Shown: positions 9,227 to 18,013 of the stretch, piece after piece
Position numbering within the stretch: position 1 is the stretch's first letter
Layout of the letters: each line of letters starts with the position of its first letter
Assembly (NCBI RefSeq): GCF_027980145.1
Contig: NZ_JAMZNK010000020.1
Coordinates: 35,628 to 99,627 of the forward strand
DNA length: 64,000 nucleotides
Direction: 5' to 3'
Source: Flavobacterium azizsancarii
GTDB lineage: Bacteria > Bacteroidota > Bacteroidia > Flavobacteriales > Flavobacteriaceae
Made by a program: the position numbers and the translations under genes
The notes under the pieces: generated by a model
The model's database searches: none
What the model was told of the DNA's origin: nothing
The model's input: the letters and a program-made list of their open reading frames with translations, nothing else

Positions 9227-10003
9227 TTAATTTCGTTTTAGTACTTTATATTGTTCATAGCAACCGTTAATTGCATCCATAATCTGTAAATCATTTGCAG
9301 ATTGTATAAAGGATTCAGAGTAATTACAACGTTGCAAAATTTCAGGAATTTCGTCTTTACTAACACCTAAAAGTACAGAAACAGTTTCACGGTCATATTT
9401 AGATTCCAGAAGATTTCGAACTGTATCATCCTTTCTCATTTCTTTTAATTTCTTGAGTTCCTTTGCATTTTTTCCAAAGAAACCATAAAGTACATCCGCA
9501 GGATTAAAAATAGATCCTAATACTTTTCCAAAGGCATTTGGAGAATATTCACCAGCTTCATAACCTTGGGTAAGACCTGAGATACTGTAACGGTAATTTT
9601 CTTTTGTTGGAATCAATTTTGAATCGACTTCAAGATACCCAGTTAAACTAAAAGGAGCAATGATCACTTCTTCAAGGGCAATTGCTTTTTCAGTAAGCTG
9701 TATTCTGGTCACTTTATTTTTTATCCAGTCATTTGTTACCCTAATTCTTAAAGATTGAAATCCTAAAATCGAAAAGTGAATAGTGTCATTTAATTGTACA
9801 TCGATCTCAAAATATCCTTTAGCATCAGACTTTGCACCACGAACTTTGTTGGTGTTGATGATATTTACATTAGCAAGCGGTTGTTTAGTATTATCGTTGA
9901 TAATGTAACCAGATACTCTTTGCGGTACTGTAGATTCAACATCTTGTGCAAAACTAATAGTAGTAGATAGTAGTGTAAAAAAGAAAACTGCGAAATATTT
10001 CAT
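9227..10003 (-). CDS. Exported protein with carboxypeptidase-regulatory-like domain
   Basis: A 258-residue protein with a signal peptide (residues 1-19, ending ISFAQ). Residues about 28-110 form a CarboxypepD_reg-like beta-sandwich (VSGYIINDNTKQPLANVNIINTNKVRGAKSDAKGYFEI is split here only by its strands), the same fold seen at the N-terminus of SusC proteins. The rest is helical, without plug or barrel. Such stand-alone proteins are common in Flavobacteria and are thought to be periplasmic or outer-membrane associated. Function unknown. It has its own terminator on both sides and stands as a single gene. Confidence 0.75.
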   Translation of the reverse strand: MKYFAVFFFTLLSTTISFAQDVESTVPQRVSGYIINDNTKQPLANVNIINTNKVRGAKSDAKGYFEIDVQLNDTIHFSILGFQSLRIRVTNDWIKNKVTRIQLTEKAIALEEVIIAPFSLTGYLEVDSKLIPTKENYRYSISGLTQGYEAGEYSPNAFGKVLGSIFNPADVLYGFFGKNAKELKKLKEMRKDDTVRNLLESKYDRETVSVLLGVSKDEIPEILQRCNYSESFIQSANDLQIMDAINGCYEQYKVLKRN

Positions 10004-10197
10004 ATCCTTATTTAAAGCACTAAAAGTACTAAATCAGGATTAAATATTTCGCAGTCTTCGAATATAATTATCAGAAAATTAACAAAGGTCGTAGTGGAGC
10101 TTTTAGTATTTAAATAAAATGAGATAAAGAAGATTTAGGTTACATAGTTTTGGATTCTAAATTTTTTTTATCGGAAATAACATTATTAAAGTAAAAA

Positions 10198-10237
10198 AAA
10201 ATCCCAAATTCCAGTTGTATTTGGAATTTGGGATTTT
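10198..10237 (-). terminator. Rho-independent terminator of the helicase gene
   Basis: A perfect 16-base stem (AAAATCCCAAATTCCA with TGGAATTTGGGATTTT) around an eight-base loop. On the minus strand it is followed by a long T-tract, just 21 bases past the helicase stop. Confidence 0.85.
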
Positions 10238-10258
10238 GTATTTCAAGATATTAAAATA

Positions 10259-12184
10259 TTAATCTCTTCTTGGTCTTCTTGGTCTTGGTGAATCACCAAA
10301 GCTTTCAGAACGTCTTGGAGCTCTGTCTGAACCACCTTCAGTTCTTGGAGCTGAATTTCTAAAGCCACCTTCTCTTGGAGCAGAGTTTCTGTCGCTTCTG
10401 AAACCACCTTCTCTTGGAGCAGAGTTTCTGTCGCTTCTAAAACCTCCACCACCAGAACCTTCACGTCTTGGTCCGAAACTTCCTCCGCCAGAACCTTCTC
10501 TTCTTGGTCCGCCAGAACTTCTTCCACCACCAGAACGTCCGTTATGGTCACGTCTTCCGCCACCATCATTTTTAGAAATTTCAACATTAATACGACGTCC
10601 TTCTAATTGTACGTTGTTTAATACTTCCATTACTTTGTCAGTATGCTCAGGATCAGTGTTAAAGAAAGAGAAACCTTCTTTTACGTCTACTTTGAAAACG
10701 TCATCACGACCTAAGTCTAATGTTTCTTTCAGGTAGTCCTTAAGTGTCATCCAGTCAAAATTATCTCTTGAACCAATGTTTACAAAATAACGAACTGCTC
10801 CATTATTATTGAATTCTCTTGGCTCAGAATCACTTCTTTCGCGTCTTTCAGAACCTGAAGACTGGTTAGAAATGTCTCTGTTTTTCTTGTAGTAAGCAAT
10901 AAAACGGTTAAATTCTACTGAAACCATTTTCTTGATCAGCTCTTCTTTAGATAAACCTTCAAGAACATTGTTGATAGCTGGTAAATAGTTGTCAATTTCG
11001 TGATCAACCTCAGTATCTTTAATTTTGTTTGCTAAGTGCAATAGTTGAATCTCACAAATTTCGATTCCAGATGGGATAGTTTTTTCTTCAAACTTTTGTT
11101 TGATGATTCTTTCGATAGAAGAAATTTTACGCAACTCACTTTTTGTAACAATTACAATAGAAGTTCCTAATTTTCCAGCTCTACCAGTACGTCCGGAACG
11201 GTGATTGTAAGTTTCGATTTCGTCAGGTAGTTGGTAGTTCACTACGTGAGTAATGTTATCTACGTCAATACCACGTGCAGCAACGTCAGTTGCAACAAGC
11301 ATCTGAATTTGTCTTCCACGGAAAGACTTCATTACACCATCACGTTGCGCCTGAGATAAATCTCCGTGCAATGCAGCAGCGCTGTATCCATCTTCAATTA
11401 ATTTTTCGGCAACAGCCTGTGTATCTCTTTTAGTACGACAGAAAACCACAGAGAAAATGTCTGGATTTGCATCGGCTAAACGTTTCAAAGCTTCGTAACG
11501 GTCACGTGCATTTACTAAGTAAAATTCGTGAGAAACGGTAGCTGAACCTGAGTTTTTAGCACCTACTGTAATTTCTAAAGGCTCGTGCATGAATTGTTTT
11601 GCAATTCTTGCAACCTCTTGTGGCATAGTTGCAGAGAACAACCATGTGCTTTTTTCGTCTGGAGAAGTTGAAAGAATGTTTACGATATCTTCGTAGAATC
11701 CCATGTTCAACATTTCGTCAGCCTCATCAAGAACACAATAGTTGATTTGAGAAATGTTTACCAATCCTCTGTTAATCATATCTTGCATTCTACCTGGAGT
11801 AGCCACAATAATTTGTGCTCCTCTTTTAATGTCTCTTGCTTGCTCTGTAATGCTAGCTCCACCGTAAACTGCTACCACATTAATACCTTTTTCGTATTTA
11901 GAGTAGTTTTTAATTTCGTTGGTAATCTGCAAACATAGTTCGCGTGTTGGAGATAAAATTAATGCTTGTGTATTTCTGTTGTTGGCATCAATTTTTTGAA
12001 TTAGCGGAAAACCAAAAGCTGCCGTTTTCCCTGTCCCTGTCTGAGCCAACGCAACCATATCTGTGTCTTTTTCCAATAATAGGGGAATCGCTTTCTCCTG
12101 TACTTCGGTCGGATTTTCAAATCCTAGATCTAAAATCGCCTTCAGTAACGATTCACTCAATCCTAATTGTTCAAATTTGTTCAT
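10259..12184 (-). CDS. DEAD-box ATP-dependent RNA helicase (DeaD/CsdA-like)
   Basis: A 641-residue helicase from the ATG at 12184 (MNKFEQLGLSES); an earlier in-frame ATG at 12208 would add eight residues that lack family similarity. Motifs in order: Q-motif (NPTEVQEKAIP), Walker A (AQTGTGKTAAF), PTRELCLQ, DEAD box (VLDEADEMLNMGF), SAT, ATDVAARGID and HRSGRTGRAG. Residues about 455-530 resemble the DbpA RNA-binding domain (VRYFVNIGSRDNFDWMTL). The tail from about residue 540 is a glycine/arginine-rich RNA-binding tract with repeats of RREGSGGG and a 13-residue unit FRSDRNSAPREGG. It probably unwinds structured RNA in ribosome assembly or cold adaptation. Confidence 0.93.
   Translation of the reverse strand: MNKFEQLGLSESLLKAILDLGFENPTEVQEKAIPLLLEKDTDMVALAQTGTGKTAAFGFPLIQKIDANNRNTQALILSPTRELCLQITNEIKNYSKYEKGINVVAVYGGASITEQARDIKRGAQIIVATPGRMQDMINRGLVNISQINYCVLDEADEMLNMGFYEDIVNILSTSPDEKSTWLFSATMPQEVARIAKQFMHEPLEITVGAKNSGSATVSHEFYLVNARDRYEALKRLADANPDIFSVVFCRTKRDTQAVAEKLIEDGYSAAALHGDLSQAQRDGVMKSFRGRQIQMLVATDVAARGIDVDNITHVVNYQLPDEIETYNHRSGRTGRAGKLGTSIVIVTKSELRKISSIERIIKQKFEEKTIPSGIEICEIQLLHLANKIKDTEVDHEIDNYLPAINNVLEGLSKEELIKKMVSVEFNRFIAYYKKNRDISNQSSGSERRERSDSEPREFNNNGAVRYFVNIGSRDNFDWMTLKDYLKETLDLGRDDVFKVDVKEGFSFFNTDPEHTDKVMEVLNNVQLEGRRINVEISKNDGGGRRDHNGRSGGGRSSGGPRREGSGGGSFGPRREGSGGGGFRSDRNSAPREGGFRSDRNSAPREGGFRNSAPRTEGGSDRAPRRSESFGDSPRPRRPRRD
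10365..10442. repeat. Two tandem 39-bp repeats in the helicase C-terminus
   Basis: Units 10365-10403 and 10404-10442 are identical except at one position near the end of the unit. They encode two copies of a 13-residue Gly/Arg/Ser/Pro unit within the disordered tail of the DEAD-box helicase. Confidence 0.8.
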
Positions 12185-12388
12185 ATGTATTTTTAAAATA
12201 GGGTGCAAAATTACTGTTAATTATTCAGATAAACTAATGCTATTTTAAGAATTATGTATTTGTTATGATTTGATTATCAAAAAGTTATGTTTAATGTAAA
12301 ATCATTTTGTTGAGAAATTGAAGAATTTTCTGCAAAATTACGTCGTGAAATATAAAATTTAGACTTTAAAATGTTGTATTTAAAACAA

Positions 12389-12967
12389 TTATTTGATTGT
12401 GTTCAGAAAATCAATTAGTTGATTAGTAGCTTTTGCACGATGGCTGATTTTATTCTTTATCTCTGAAGATATTTCGGCAAATGTTTCGTCGTAATTTTCT
12501 GGCTTAAAAATAGGATCATAACCAAAACCCTTATCTCCTTTTTTCTCCAGAACTATATGTCCTTTTGCGATTCCGGTAAATAAATGCTGTTCTCCTTTTA
12601 TATTTAATGCGATAACGGTCTTAAACTGAGCACTGCGATCTTCCTTATTTGATAAAGAGTTTAGAAGTTTATCCATATTATCATCAGAATCGCGTTGTTC
12701 TCCTGCATATCTTGCTGAATATACGCCCGGTTCTCCATTTAAAGCTTTAACCTCTAAACCGGTATCATCTGCAAAACAATCATAACCAAATTTTTCAGTT
12801 ACATAATTCGCCTTCAAAATTGCATTTCCTTCAATTGTGTCAGCAGTTTCAGGAATGTCTTCGTTACAGCCAATGTCTTCGAGACTTAATAATTGGATAG
12901 ATCCTTTTAAGATACTTTGGATTTCTTTGATTTTATTAAGGTTGTTTGAGGCGAAAACCAGTTGCAT
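12389..12967 (-). CDS. rdgB: XTP/dITP diphosphatase (RdgB/HAM1 family)
   Basis: A 192-residue HAM1-family pyrophosphatase that removes non-canonical purine nucleotides (XTP, dITP, ITP) from the pool. Seen motifs: the N-terminal [12 protein letters not shown], the acidic metal site [26 protein letters not shown] and the C-terminal SHRAKA. Length and start are usual for the family. It is divergent from the ABC transporter gene and separated from the helicase gene by about 200 bases without an obvious gene. Confidence 0.92.
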   Translation of the reverse strand: MQLVFASNNLNKIKEIQSILKGSIQLLSLEDIGCNEDIPETADTIEGNAILKANYVTEKFGYDCFADDTGLEVKALNGEPGVYSARYAGEQRDSDDNMDKLLNSLSNKEDRSAQFKTVIALNIKGEQHLFTGIAKGHIVLEKKGDKGFGYDPIFKPENYDETFAEISSEIKNKISHRAKATNQLIDFLNTIK

Positions 12968-13051
12968 AAGAATTTGTTTTTATCTGTTGTTGAATATATA
13001 AACACAAATTTAGAATTCTTATATTTGATATGTGACGAAAAATTAAAATAA

Positions 13052-14830
13052 ATGAAGATTTCTTTACTATATAAAAAAATAACCCCTTTTGTTAAGCCTT
13101 ACAGGAAAATGGTTATTGCGACTTTATTGCTAACTTTTCTGGGATCGTTTGCCGCTCAGGTCAATGCATTAATATTAAAGTATACAGTAGATTCAATTAG
13201 TAATTTAATGGTTGCTCACGAACCATTATCAAAAGGTTTTCATTTATTAGAGATTATTAGTATTGTTTTACTTTCTAAAGAATTGGTTTATTCAGTAGTG
13301 CAATTTGGTCAAAAGTTTTACGGCGAAAAATTGCGCATCTTCATAACCCGTGATATTTCGCAGGCAATAGTCGAAAAAATCTTAAGCTATCGAATGGAAT
13401 TTTATACGTCTGGCGAAAATGAAAGCGGAAAACTTCAAACCAGAATAGATTTAGGAATAAGCAGTTTAACACGATTGGTCCAGAATTTTTTTATTGATAT
13501 CCTGCCTTTGTTTGCAAATGCTTTTGTTGCATTGGCAATTATGTTCTATGCTAATGTATATGTAGGTTTGGTGAGTTTATGCATTATTCCCATTTATTTT
13601 TATATCAGTCAATTACAGGCAACTAAATTAAGTGGGTTTAGGCGAAGAATGCGTAATTATCGCGAGACAAAAAATAACGGAATCATTAGTTTGATTGAAT
13701 CCATAACTGTGATTAAATCATTTGTGCGCGAGCCAATGGAAGCAGACCGACATAAGGATATTCAGTTTGAAATGACCGAAAATCAGTTAGCAACCAGAAA
13801 GACCAGTTTTATTTTTGAAAGTATTAAAGGTTTTGTAGAACAGATAGGAGTAGTAATTATCATTATTCTGACCGCGTATTTTGTTTTGAATAATACGATG
13901 ACAATTGGAGCAATCATGTTTCATATTATGTTGTTTAATAATGTCTCTGCACCAATCAGGCAATTGCACCGAATTTATGATGAAGTAAATGATGCTTTGA
14001 TTTATTCTGAAGGATTTTTTGATATTCTAGAATCCGATAATGAAAAAGAAGTAAGTGGCGATTATATCCCTGAAAAAATTGTGGGACTTATCGAGGTTAA
14101 AAATGTTGACTTTGTTTATCCAAACGGAACAAAGGCTCTTTTTGGAATTGATTTTACAATAAAACCTAACGAAACCACAGCTTTAGTAGGGTTAAGTGGT
14201 GCCGGAAAAAGTACGATCATTAATTTACTAGATAAGTTTTATTTACCTACATCGGGAAAAATCTATTTGGATGGAGTAGATTTAAATGATTATAATACTG
14301 ATTTTCTAAGAAAAAACATTGGATTGGTATTGCAGAAAAATCATATTTTTAAAGGTACAATAGCCGAAAATATTTTATACGGAAAACCAGATGCTTCACA
14401 ATCTGAAATTATAGAGGCAGCTCAACAAGCTTATATTCACGAACAAGTAATGCAATTGCCTAAAGGTTATGATTCTGATGCACATTTACTTTCAGGCGGA
14501 CAACAACAGCGAATTGCAATTGCAAGATTGTTTTTGAAAAATCCTCCAATTATTTTCCTGGATGAACCTACGGCAAGTCTGGATGCCATAGCAACAGAAC
14601 AAATTAAAAAGTCTCTGGATGCCATAAAAAAAGACCGAACAGTAATTATCATTTCGCACAGTATTTCTCAAATTATTGATGCAGCAAATATCATAGTGCT
14701 GGAACAAGGAAGATGTATCGAAAAAGGAACTCATGACGAATTATACGAAAATAAATCAACCTATTATCAAATATTTACCGCAATGGCAAATAGTCTGAAC
14801 CTGGATAAGATTACTCAAACACTGGATTAG
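13052..14830 (+). CDS. ABC exporter, fused permease and ATPase
   Basis: A 592-residue half-transporter. About six membrane helices lie in residues 15-310 (ABC_membrane type I exporter fold). The nucleotide-binding domain has Walker A (GLSGAGKST), Q-loop (VLQKNHIFKG), signature (LLSGGQQQRIAIARL), Walker B and D-loop (PIIFLDEPTASLD) and an H-loop (ISHS). It should work as a dimer and export a lipid, peptide or drug. The substrate cannot be told. A TATATTTG promoter box lies at 13020-13027. Confidence 0.9.
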   Translation: MKISLLYKKITPFVKPYRKMVIATLLLTFLGSFAAQVNALILKYTVDSISNLMVAHEPLSKGFHLLEIISIVLLSKELVYSVVQFGQKFYGEKLRIFITRDISQAIVEKILSYRMEFYTSGENESGKLQTRIDLGISSLTRLVQNFFIDILPLFANAFVALAIMFYANVYVGLVSLCIIPIYFYISQLQATKLSGFRRRMRNYRETKNNGIISLIESITVIKSFVREPMEADRHKDIQFEMTENQLATRKTSFIFESIKGFVEQIGVVIIIILTAYFVLNNTMTIGAIMFHIMLFNNVSAPIRQLHRIYDEVNDALIYSEGFFDILESDNEKEVSGDYIPEKIVGLIEVKNVDFVYPNGTKALFGIDFTIKPNETTALVGLSGAGKSTIINLLDKFYLPTSGKIYLDGVDLNDYNTDFLRKNIGLVLQKNHIFKGTIAENILYGKPDASQSEIIEAAQQAYIHEQVMQLPKGYDSDAHLLSGGQQQRIAIARLFLKNPPIIFLDEPTASLDAIATEQIKKSLDAIKKDRTVIIISHSISQIIDAANIIVLEQGRCIEKGTHDELYENKSTYYQIFTAMANSLNLDKITQTLD

Positions 14831-14854
14831 TTTAAAAGTTTATCTGCGTATTTT

Positions 14855-14956
14855 TGTCATTCCGAGGCACGAGGAATCTCATCAAGTAGCTCGACAATTT
14901 AGGGAAAATACTTTGTGTTAGTTTCGTGGTGAGATTCCTCGTGCCTCGGGATGACA
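14855..14956. repeat. Imperfect palindrome with 27-bp arms
   Basis: Arms 14855-14881 and 14930-14956 are inverted copies with one mismatch, around 48 bases. The core is GAGGCACGAGGAATCTC. It lies between the ABC gene and the convergent DUF2809 gene. This kind of GAGGAATCTC palindrome recurs between genes in many Bacteroidota genomes as far as I recall. It may double as a bidirectional terminator. Confidence 0.75.
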
Positions 14957-14978
14957 GTGATAAAAGAGGGCTAAATCG

Positions 14979-15395
14979 TTAAAATTTACGTTTCAAAACA
15001 ATCCTTTCGATCCCAAAAGCCAATAAGATTCCCATAGTATATGCCAGAATATCTGTCCATAGAAAACCTTGACCCAGAGTATATTTTCCTAAAAGAGTAT
15101 TTCTAAGTTCGTCAATCCAATTTGCATGGTAGAGCTGCGAAAATTCAATTCCGTAGCAAATTAATAAAGAGGTAATTATGATTTGAATGCCTTTTTTATC
15201 GATCATTAGTATGCGAATAAAAACATACATCATGACAGCATAAAGAAAATCTCCTGTAGATAATGGAATAAGATCCGTTTTTCGTGACATGATTCCCAGA
15301 AAAATAATTACAAGAAGTAAAATAAAATAATAAGGTCTGTGTTTTTTCAAATTTTGATTTTTGGCGGTATCATTAGTACTTTTTTGGGTAAACAA
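14979..15395 (-). CDS. DUF2809 family small membrane protein
   Basis: A 138-residue protein with four predicted membrane helices (about residues 24-38, 46-64, 70-86, 110-130). The motifs PLSTGDFLYAVMMYVFIR and GIEFSQLYHANWIDELRNT match DUF2809, which is related in layout to VanZ-like proteins. No function is established. It is convergent with the ABC exporter gene across the palindrome and divergent from the GH88 gene. Confidence 0.75.
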   Translation of the reverse strand: MFTQKSTNDTAKNQNLKKHRPYYFILLLVIIFLGIMSRKTDLIPLSTGDFLYAVMMYVFIRILMIDKKGIQIIITSLLICYGIEFSQLYHANWIDELRNTLLGKYTLGQGFLWTDILAYTMGILLAFGIERIVLKRKF

Positions 15396-15490
15396 AAATA
15401 CAAAGATTCGGTTACGTCTGCTTTATTTTATAAATTTATCGATTGCAAAAAAATGTAAAATAACTTTCTGTCTAAAATTAAAATAACCAC

Positions 15491-16672
15491 ATGAATACAA
15501 GATTTACGACTCTTATTTTTGCTTTATTCCTATTAGGGAATATTAGCTATTCTCAAAAAAAGAATTCATTTAATATCAAAAAGCAATTTGAATATTGTGC
15601 AGCACAAGCTTCGAAAACTTTAGCTGTAATCCCGGATGACGGAACATCGCCAAGAACTGTCCCAAATGGAAGCAAAGAATGGAAGTTTGTTGATTATAAA
15701 GATTGGACAAGCGGTTTCTGGCCTGGAGAATTATGGTATTTATATGAAGCAACAGGGGATAAAAAATGGGAAAAAGAAGCAGATAAATTCAGTCAGTTTC
15801 TAAAGCCTTTATCGGTGAGTAAAGCGAATGATCATGATTTGGGTTTTCAGATTTTTAATAGTTTTGGAAATGGATATCGTTTGACAAAAAATCCTGCCTA
15901 CAAAGATATTATTCTTAAATCTGCCGATACTTTGGCAACGCTTTTTAATCCAAAAGTAGGAACGATCTTATCCTGGCCGCATCATAAATATGAAGGCCAC
16001 AATACGATTATCGATAATATGATGAATTTAGAACTGCTTTTTTGGGCTTCTAAAAGCGGAGGGAATAAAAAGCTCTATGACATTGCTGTAAAACATGCCG
16101 AAACTACAATGAATAATCATTTTAGACCTGATTACAGTTCGTATCATGTTGTAATTTATGATTATGAAACGGGTAAGAAAATAAAAGGAATGACTGCGCA
16201 AGGTTATAGTGATGACAGTATGTGGGCGAGAGGTCAGGCGTGGTCAATTTATGGATTTACAATGGTGTACAGAGAAACAAAAGATTCTAAATTTTTAGAT
16301 TTTGCACATAAAGTAGCGCGTGTATATTTGGACCGATTAACAACAGAAGACTTGATACCGTATTGGGATTTTAATGCACCCGGGATTCCAAATGAACCTA
16401 GAGATGCTTCGGCAGCGGCAATTGTATCTTCGGCGCTTATCGAATTGAGTTCTTATACCAAAGACACAAAACTAAAAAATGAATACCTGACAAAGTCTAA
16501 AAAAATGATTGTCTCACTTTCAGACCATTATCAAAGTCACAATGTAAATTCAGCTTTTTTGCTTCATTCAACCGGTCATAAACCTGCCGGAAGCGAAATA
16601 GATTGTTCGATAAATTATGCAGATTATTATTATCTTGAAGCTCTTTTAAGATTGCAAAAACTAAAAAACTAA
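15491..16672 (+). CDS. Glycoside hydrolase family 88 (unsaturated glucuronyl/galacturonyl hydrolase)
   Basis: A 393-residue enzyme with an N-terminal signal peptide (residues 1-21, ending NISYSQ). The alpha/alpha-barrel motifs of GH88 are clear: DWTSGFWPGELWYLY, HDLGFQIFNSFGNGYR with Asp116, TIIDNMMNLELLFWAS with Asp175, SDDSMWARGQAW and PRDASAAAIVSSALIEL. By family analogy Asp116 and Asp175 are the catalytic pair that hydrates the double bond left by polysaccharide lyases. It therefore acts in the periplasm on lyase products of pectin, ulvan or glycosaminoglycan type. No lyase or SusCD pair is adjacent; two small lipoprotein genes follow, the first only five bases away. Confidence 0.9.
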   Translation: MNTRFTTLIFALFLLGNISYSQKKNSFNIKKQFEYCAAQASKTLAVIPDDGTSPRTVPNGSKEWKFVDYKDWTSGFWPGELWYLYEATGDKKWEKEADKFSQFLKPLSVSKANDHDLGFQIFNSFGNGYRLTKNPAYKDIILKSADTLATLFNPKVGTILSWPHHKYEGHNTIIDNMMNLELLFWASKSGGNKKLYDIAVKHAETTMNNHFRPDYSSYHVVIYDYETGKKIKGMTAQGYSDDSMWARGQAWSIYGFTMVYRETKDSKFLDFAHKVARVYLDRLTTEDLIPYWDFNAPGIPNEPRDASAAAIVSSALIELSSYTKDTKLKNEYLTKSKKMIVSLSDHYQSHNVNSAFLLHSTGHKPAGSEIDCSINYADYYYLEALLRLQKLKN

Positions 16673-16677
16673 AAGTT

Positions 16678-17082
16678 ATGATCAAAAGAATTATTCAAAT
16701 TTCATTTACAGTTGCTTTAGTATTGCTGATAGTAAGTTGTAAAAACACGAAACAAAAACTTCAGGAATATGTAAAAACGTATAATAGTACTGCCGTAAAT
16801 TTTAAAGCAGATGATGTTACTCTTACGACTGCCAGAGGTTATATAAATGACAACAAAATCGAATTGCGATTTGAAACTAGTTTAGAGCTCAATGATTCTA
16901 ATAAAGTAAAAGCAAACACATCGTTTCCGAAGCTCTTGAAAGAAATGATCAATACAAATCAAATTCCTAAAGAACTTATAGAAGAAGGAGTTCAATTTGA
17001 TACTTATTTTTTAGCTAATGACAATACTGTTCTTGTAAAAGAAATAATAAACAAAGAATCTGTAGGTGAGTTATTGAAATAA
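16678..17082 (+). CDS. Small lipoprotein, first of two paralogues
   Basis: A 134-residue protein with a lipoprotein signal (VALVLLIVSC, Cys at residue 21). It begins five bases after the GH88 stop, so the two are likely cotranscribed. It shares with the protein encoded at 17321 the segment SCKNTKQ, the N-D-N-K-I-E core and a pattern LLKEMI-N-QI---LIEEGV-FD-YFLA-N. No known domain is recognised. It is probably an inner- or outer-membrane anchored periplasmic protein of unknown role. Confidence 0.75.
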   Translation: MIKRIIQISFTVALVLLIVSCKNTKQKLQEYVKTYNSTAVNFKADDVTLTTARGYINDNKIELRFETSLELNDSNKVKANTSFPKLLKEMINTNQIPKELIEEGVQFDTYFLANDNTVLVKEIINKESVGELLK

Positions 17083-17100
17083 CTAAATTTTACTACTGTC

Positions 17101-17136
17101 AAAAAGCCGCTTTAATTGTTTTTAAAGCGGCTTTTT
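17101..17136 (+). terminator. Rho-independent terminator
   Basis: A perfect 15-base stem (AAAAAGCCGCTTTAA with TTAAAGCGGCTTTTT) with a six-base loop and a closing T-run, 18 bases after the lipoprotein stop. It ends the GH88-lipoprotein unit. Confidence 0.9.
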
Positions 17137-17320
17137 ATGTTGTTTTATTGGTAGATTTCATGAAAAAATTTCCTTGTTCTTTATCCGTTTTTGTTGTTTT
17201 ATTTTGGATAATCAAGTTGTAGTCAAATAATTACAGTATTTCTTTTTGTGTTTTGAAGTTGCTTTTGTTTAAAAAGATCATTATGTTTGAGTTAAAAAAT
17301 AACCATAAACCTAAAAAATT

Positions 17321-17761
17321 ATGAAAAAAATTACCCAAATCGCATTTTGTCTTATTATTGCATTGTTATTGGTAAGTTGTAAAAATACCAAGCAACGAAT
17401 CCAGGAACATGTGAGTACCTACAACACTTCGTCATCAATCAAGGGAAGCGGGATTACAAGTACGAGTGCCAAAGCATTTTTGAATGACAATAAGATTGAA
17501 ATCAGAATTGAAACCAATCTGGAAGAGAATGAATCAAACAAATTAACCTACAAAGATTCGTTTCCGGACTTGTTGAAGGAAATGATTAAGAACGATCAAA
17601 TTTCAAGAGCGTTAATCGAAGAAGGAGTAAAATTTGATGTTTATTTCTTAGCTTATAATAATGCTATTCTTGCTCAGCGCGTAGTTGATAAAGAAGAACT
17701 GGCAGTTTTAGAAAATACTGATGGCGGTAAAGAAGAGAAAGTAACTGCTGCGAAACTCTAG
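17321..17761 (+). CDS. Small lipoprotein, second of two paralogues
   Basis: A 146-residue lipoprotein (lipobox LLLVSC, Cys at residue 20). It is clearly homologous to the protein encoded at 16678: matching blocks are ITQIAFCLIIALLLVSCKNTKQ, NDNKIEIR-ETNLE-NESNK, FPDLLKEMIKNDQIS and LIEEGVKFDVYFLA. It carries an extra charged tail of about 12 residues. The pair is a tandem duplication, but each copy has its own terminator, so expression may differ. Function unknown. Confidence 0.75.
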   Translation: MKKITQIAFCLIIALLLVSCKNTKQRIQEHVSTYNTSSSIKGSGITSTSAKAFLNDNKIEIRIETNLEENESNKLTYKDSFPDLLKEMIKNDQISRALIEEGVKFDVYFLAYNNAILAQRVVDKEELAVLENTDGGKEEKVTAAKL

Positions 17762-17781
17762 TTTAAGAAATAAAGTAAATA

Positions 17782-18007
17782 AAAAAAGCCTCTTTGTAAA
17801 ATTTGAGGGCACTGAAAAAGTCCTTTAAAGTTAAAAAGGTAATTTTATAAGTAAAATAGAGGCTCTGAGAATCGTCTGTACGAAAGTGTTCTCCGTCACC
17901 TATCCGAGGATATCAAAGAAAAAGAAGCTGTTTTCATATTTGAAAACAGCCTCTTTTGATAAACGGTTACTTTTTCAGTGCCCTCTAAAATTTCAAAGAG
18001 GCTTTTG
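17782..18007 (+). terminator. Terminator stem split by a MITE
   Basis: The stem AAAGCCTCTTTG (ending at 17796) pairs with CAAAGAGGCTTT (starting at 17994). The two arms would form a normal terminator with an eight-base loop, but the 181-bp element at 17805-17985 and a duplicated loop now separate them. In the present state the arms are about 200 bases apart. Confidence 0.7.
17805..17985. mobile_element. MITE-like element, 181 bp, with target duplication
   Basis: Perfect 17-bp terminal inverted repeats GAGGGCACTGAAAAAGT / ACTTTTTCAGTGCCCTC bound the element. Both sides carry the same eight bases TAAAATTT (17797-17804 and 17986-17993), as expected of a target site duplication. No transposase gene is inside. 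A 30-codon open fragment without a start (ending TGA near 17959) and an internal hairpin GCTGTTTTCA / TGAAAACAGC near 17930-17950 are present. It is most likely a non-autonomous derivative mobilised in trans by an insertion sequence elsewhere; the IS family cannot be fixed from this alone. Confidence 0.85.
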
Positions 18008-18013
18008 TTTTTA

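Noticed and set aside
10243..10587. 114-residue antiparallel-frame ORF rich in Val/Glu/Leu
   Set aside because: It lies in another frame of the repeat-rich C-terminus of the RNA helicase; its repetitive composition mirrors the Gly/Arg repeats of the real gene.
10259..10600. Tandem repeats that could suggest a CRISPR-like array
   Set aside because: The units are adjacent, code for the helicase tail, and have no spacers.
17860..17961. Open fragment inside the MITE (ENRLYESVLRHLSEDIKEKE...)
   Set aside because: No start codon. It could be the trace of a transposase C-terminus, but I cannot support a homology.
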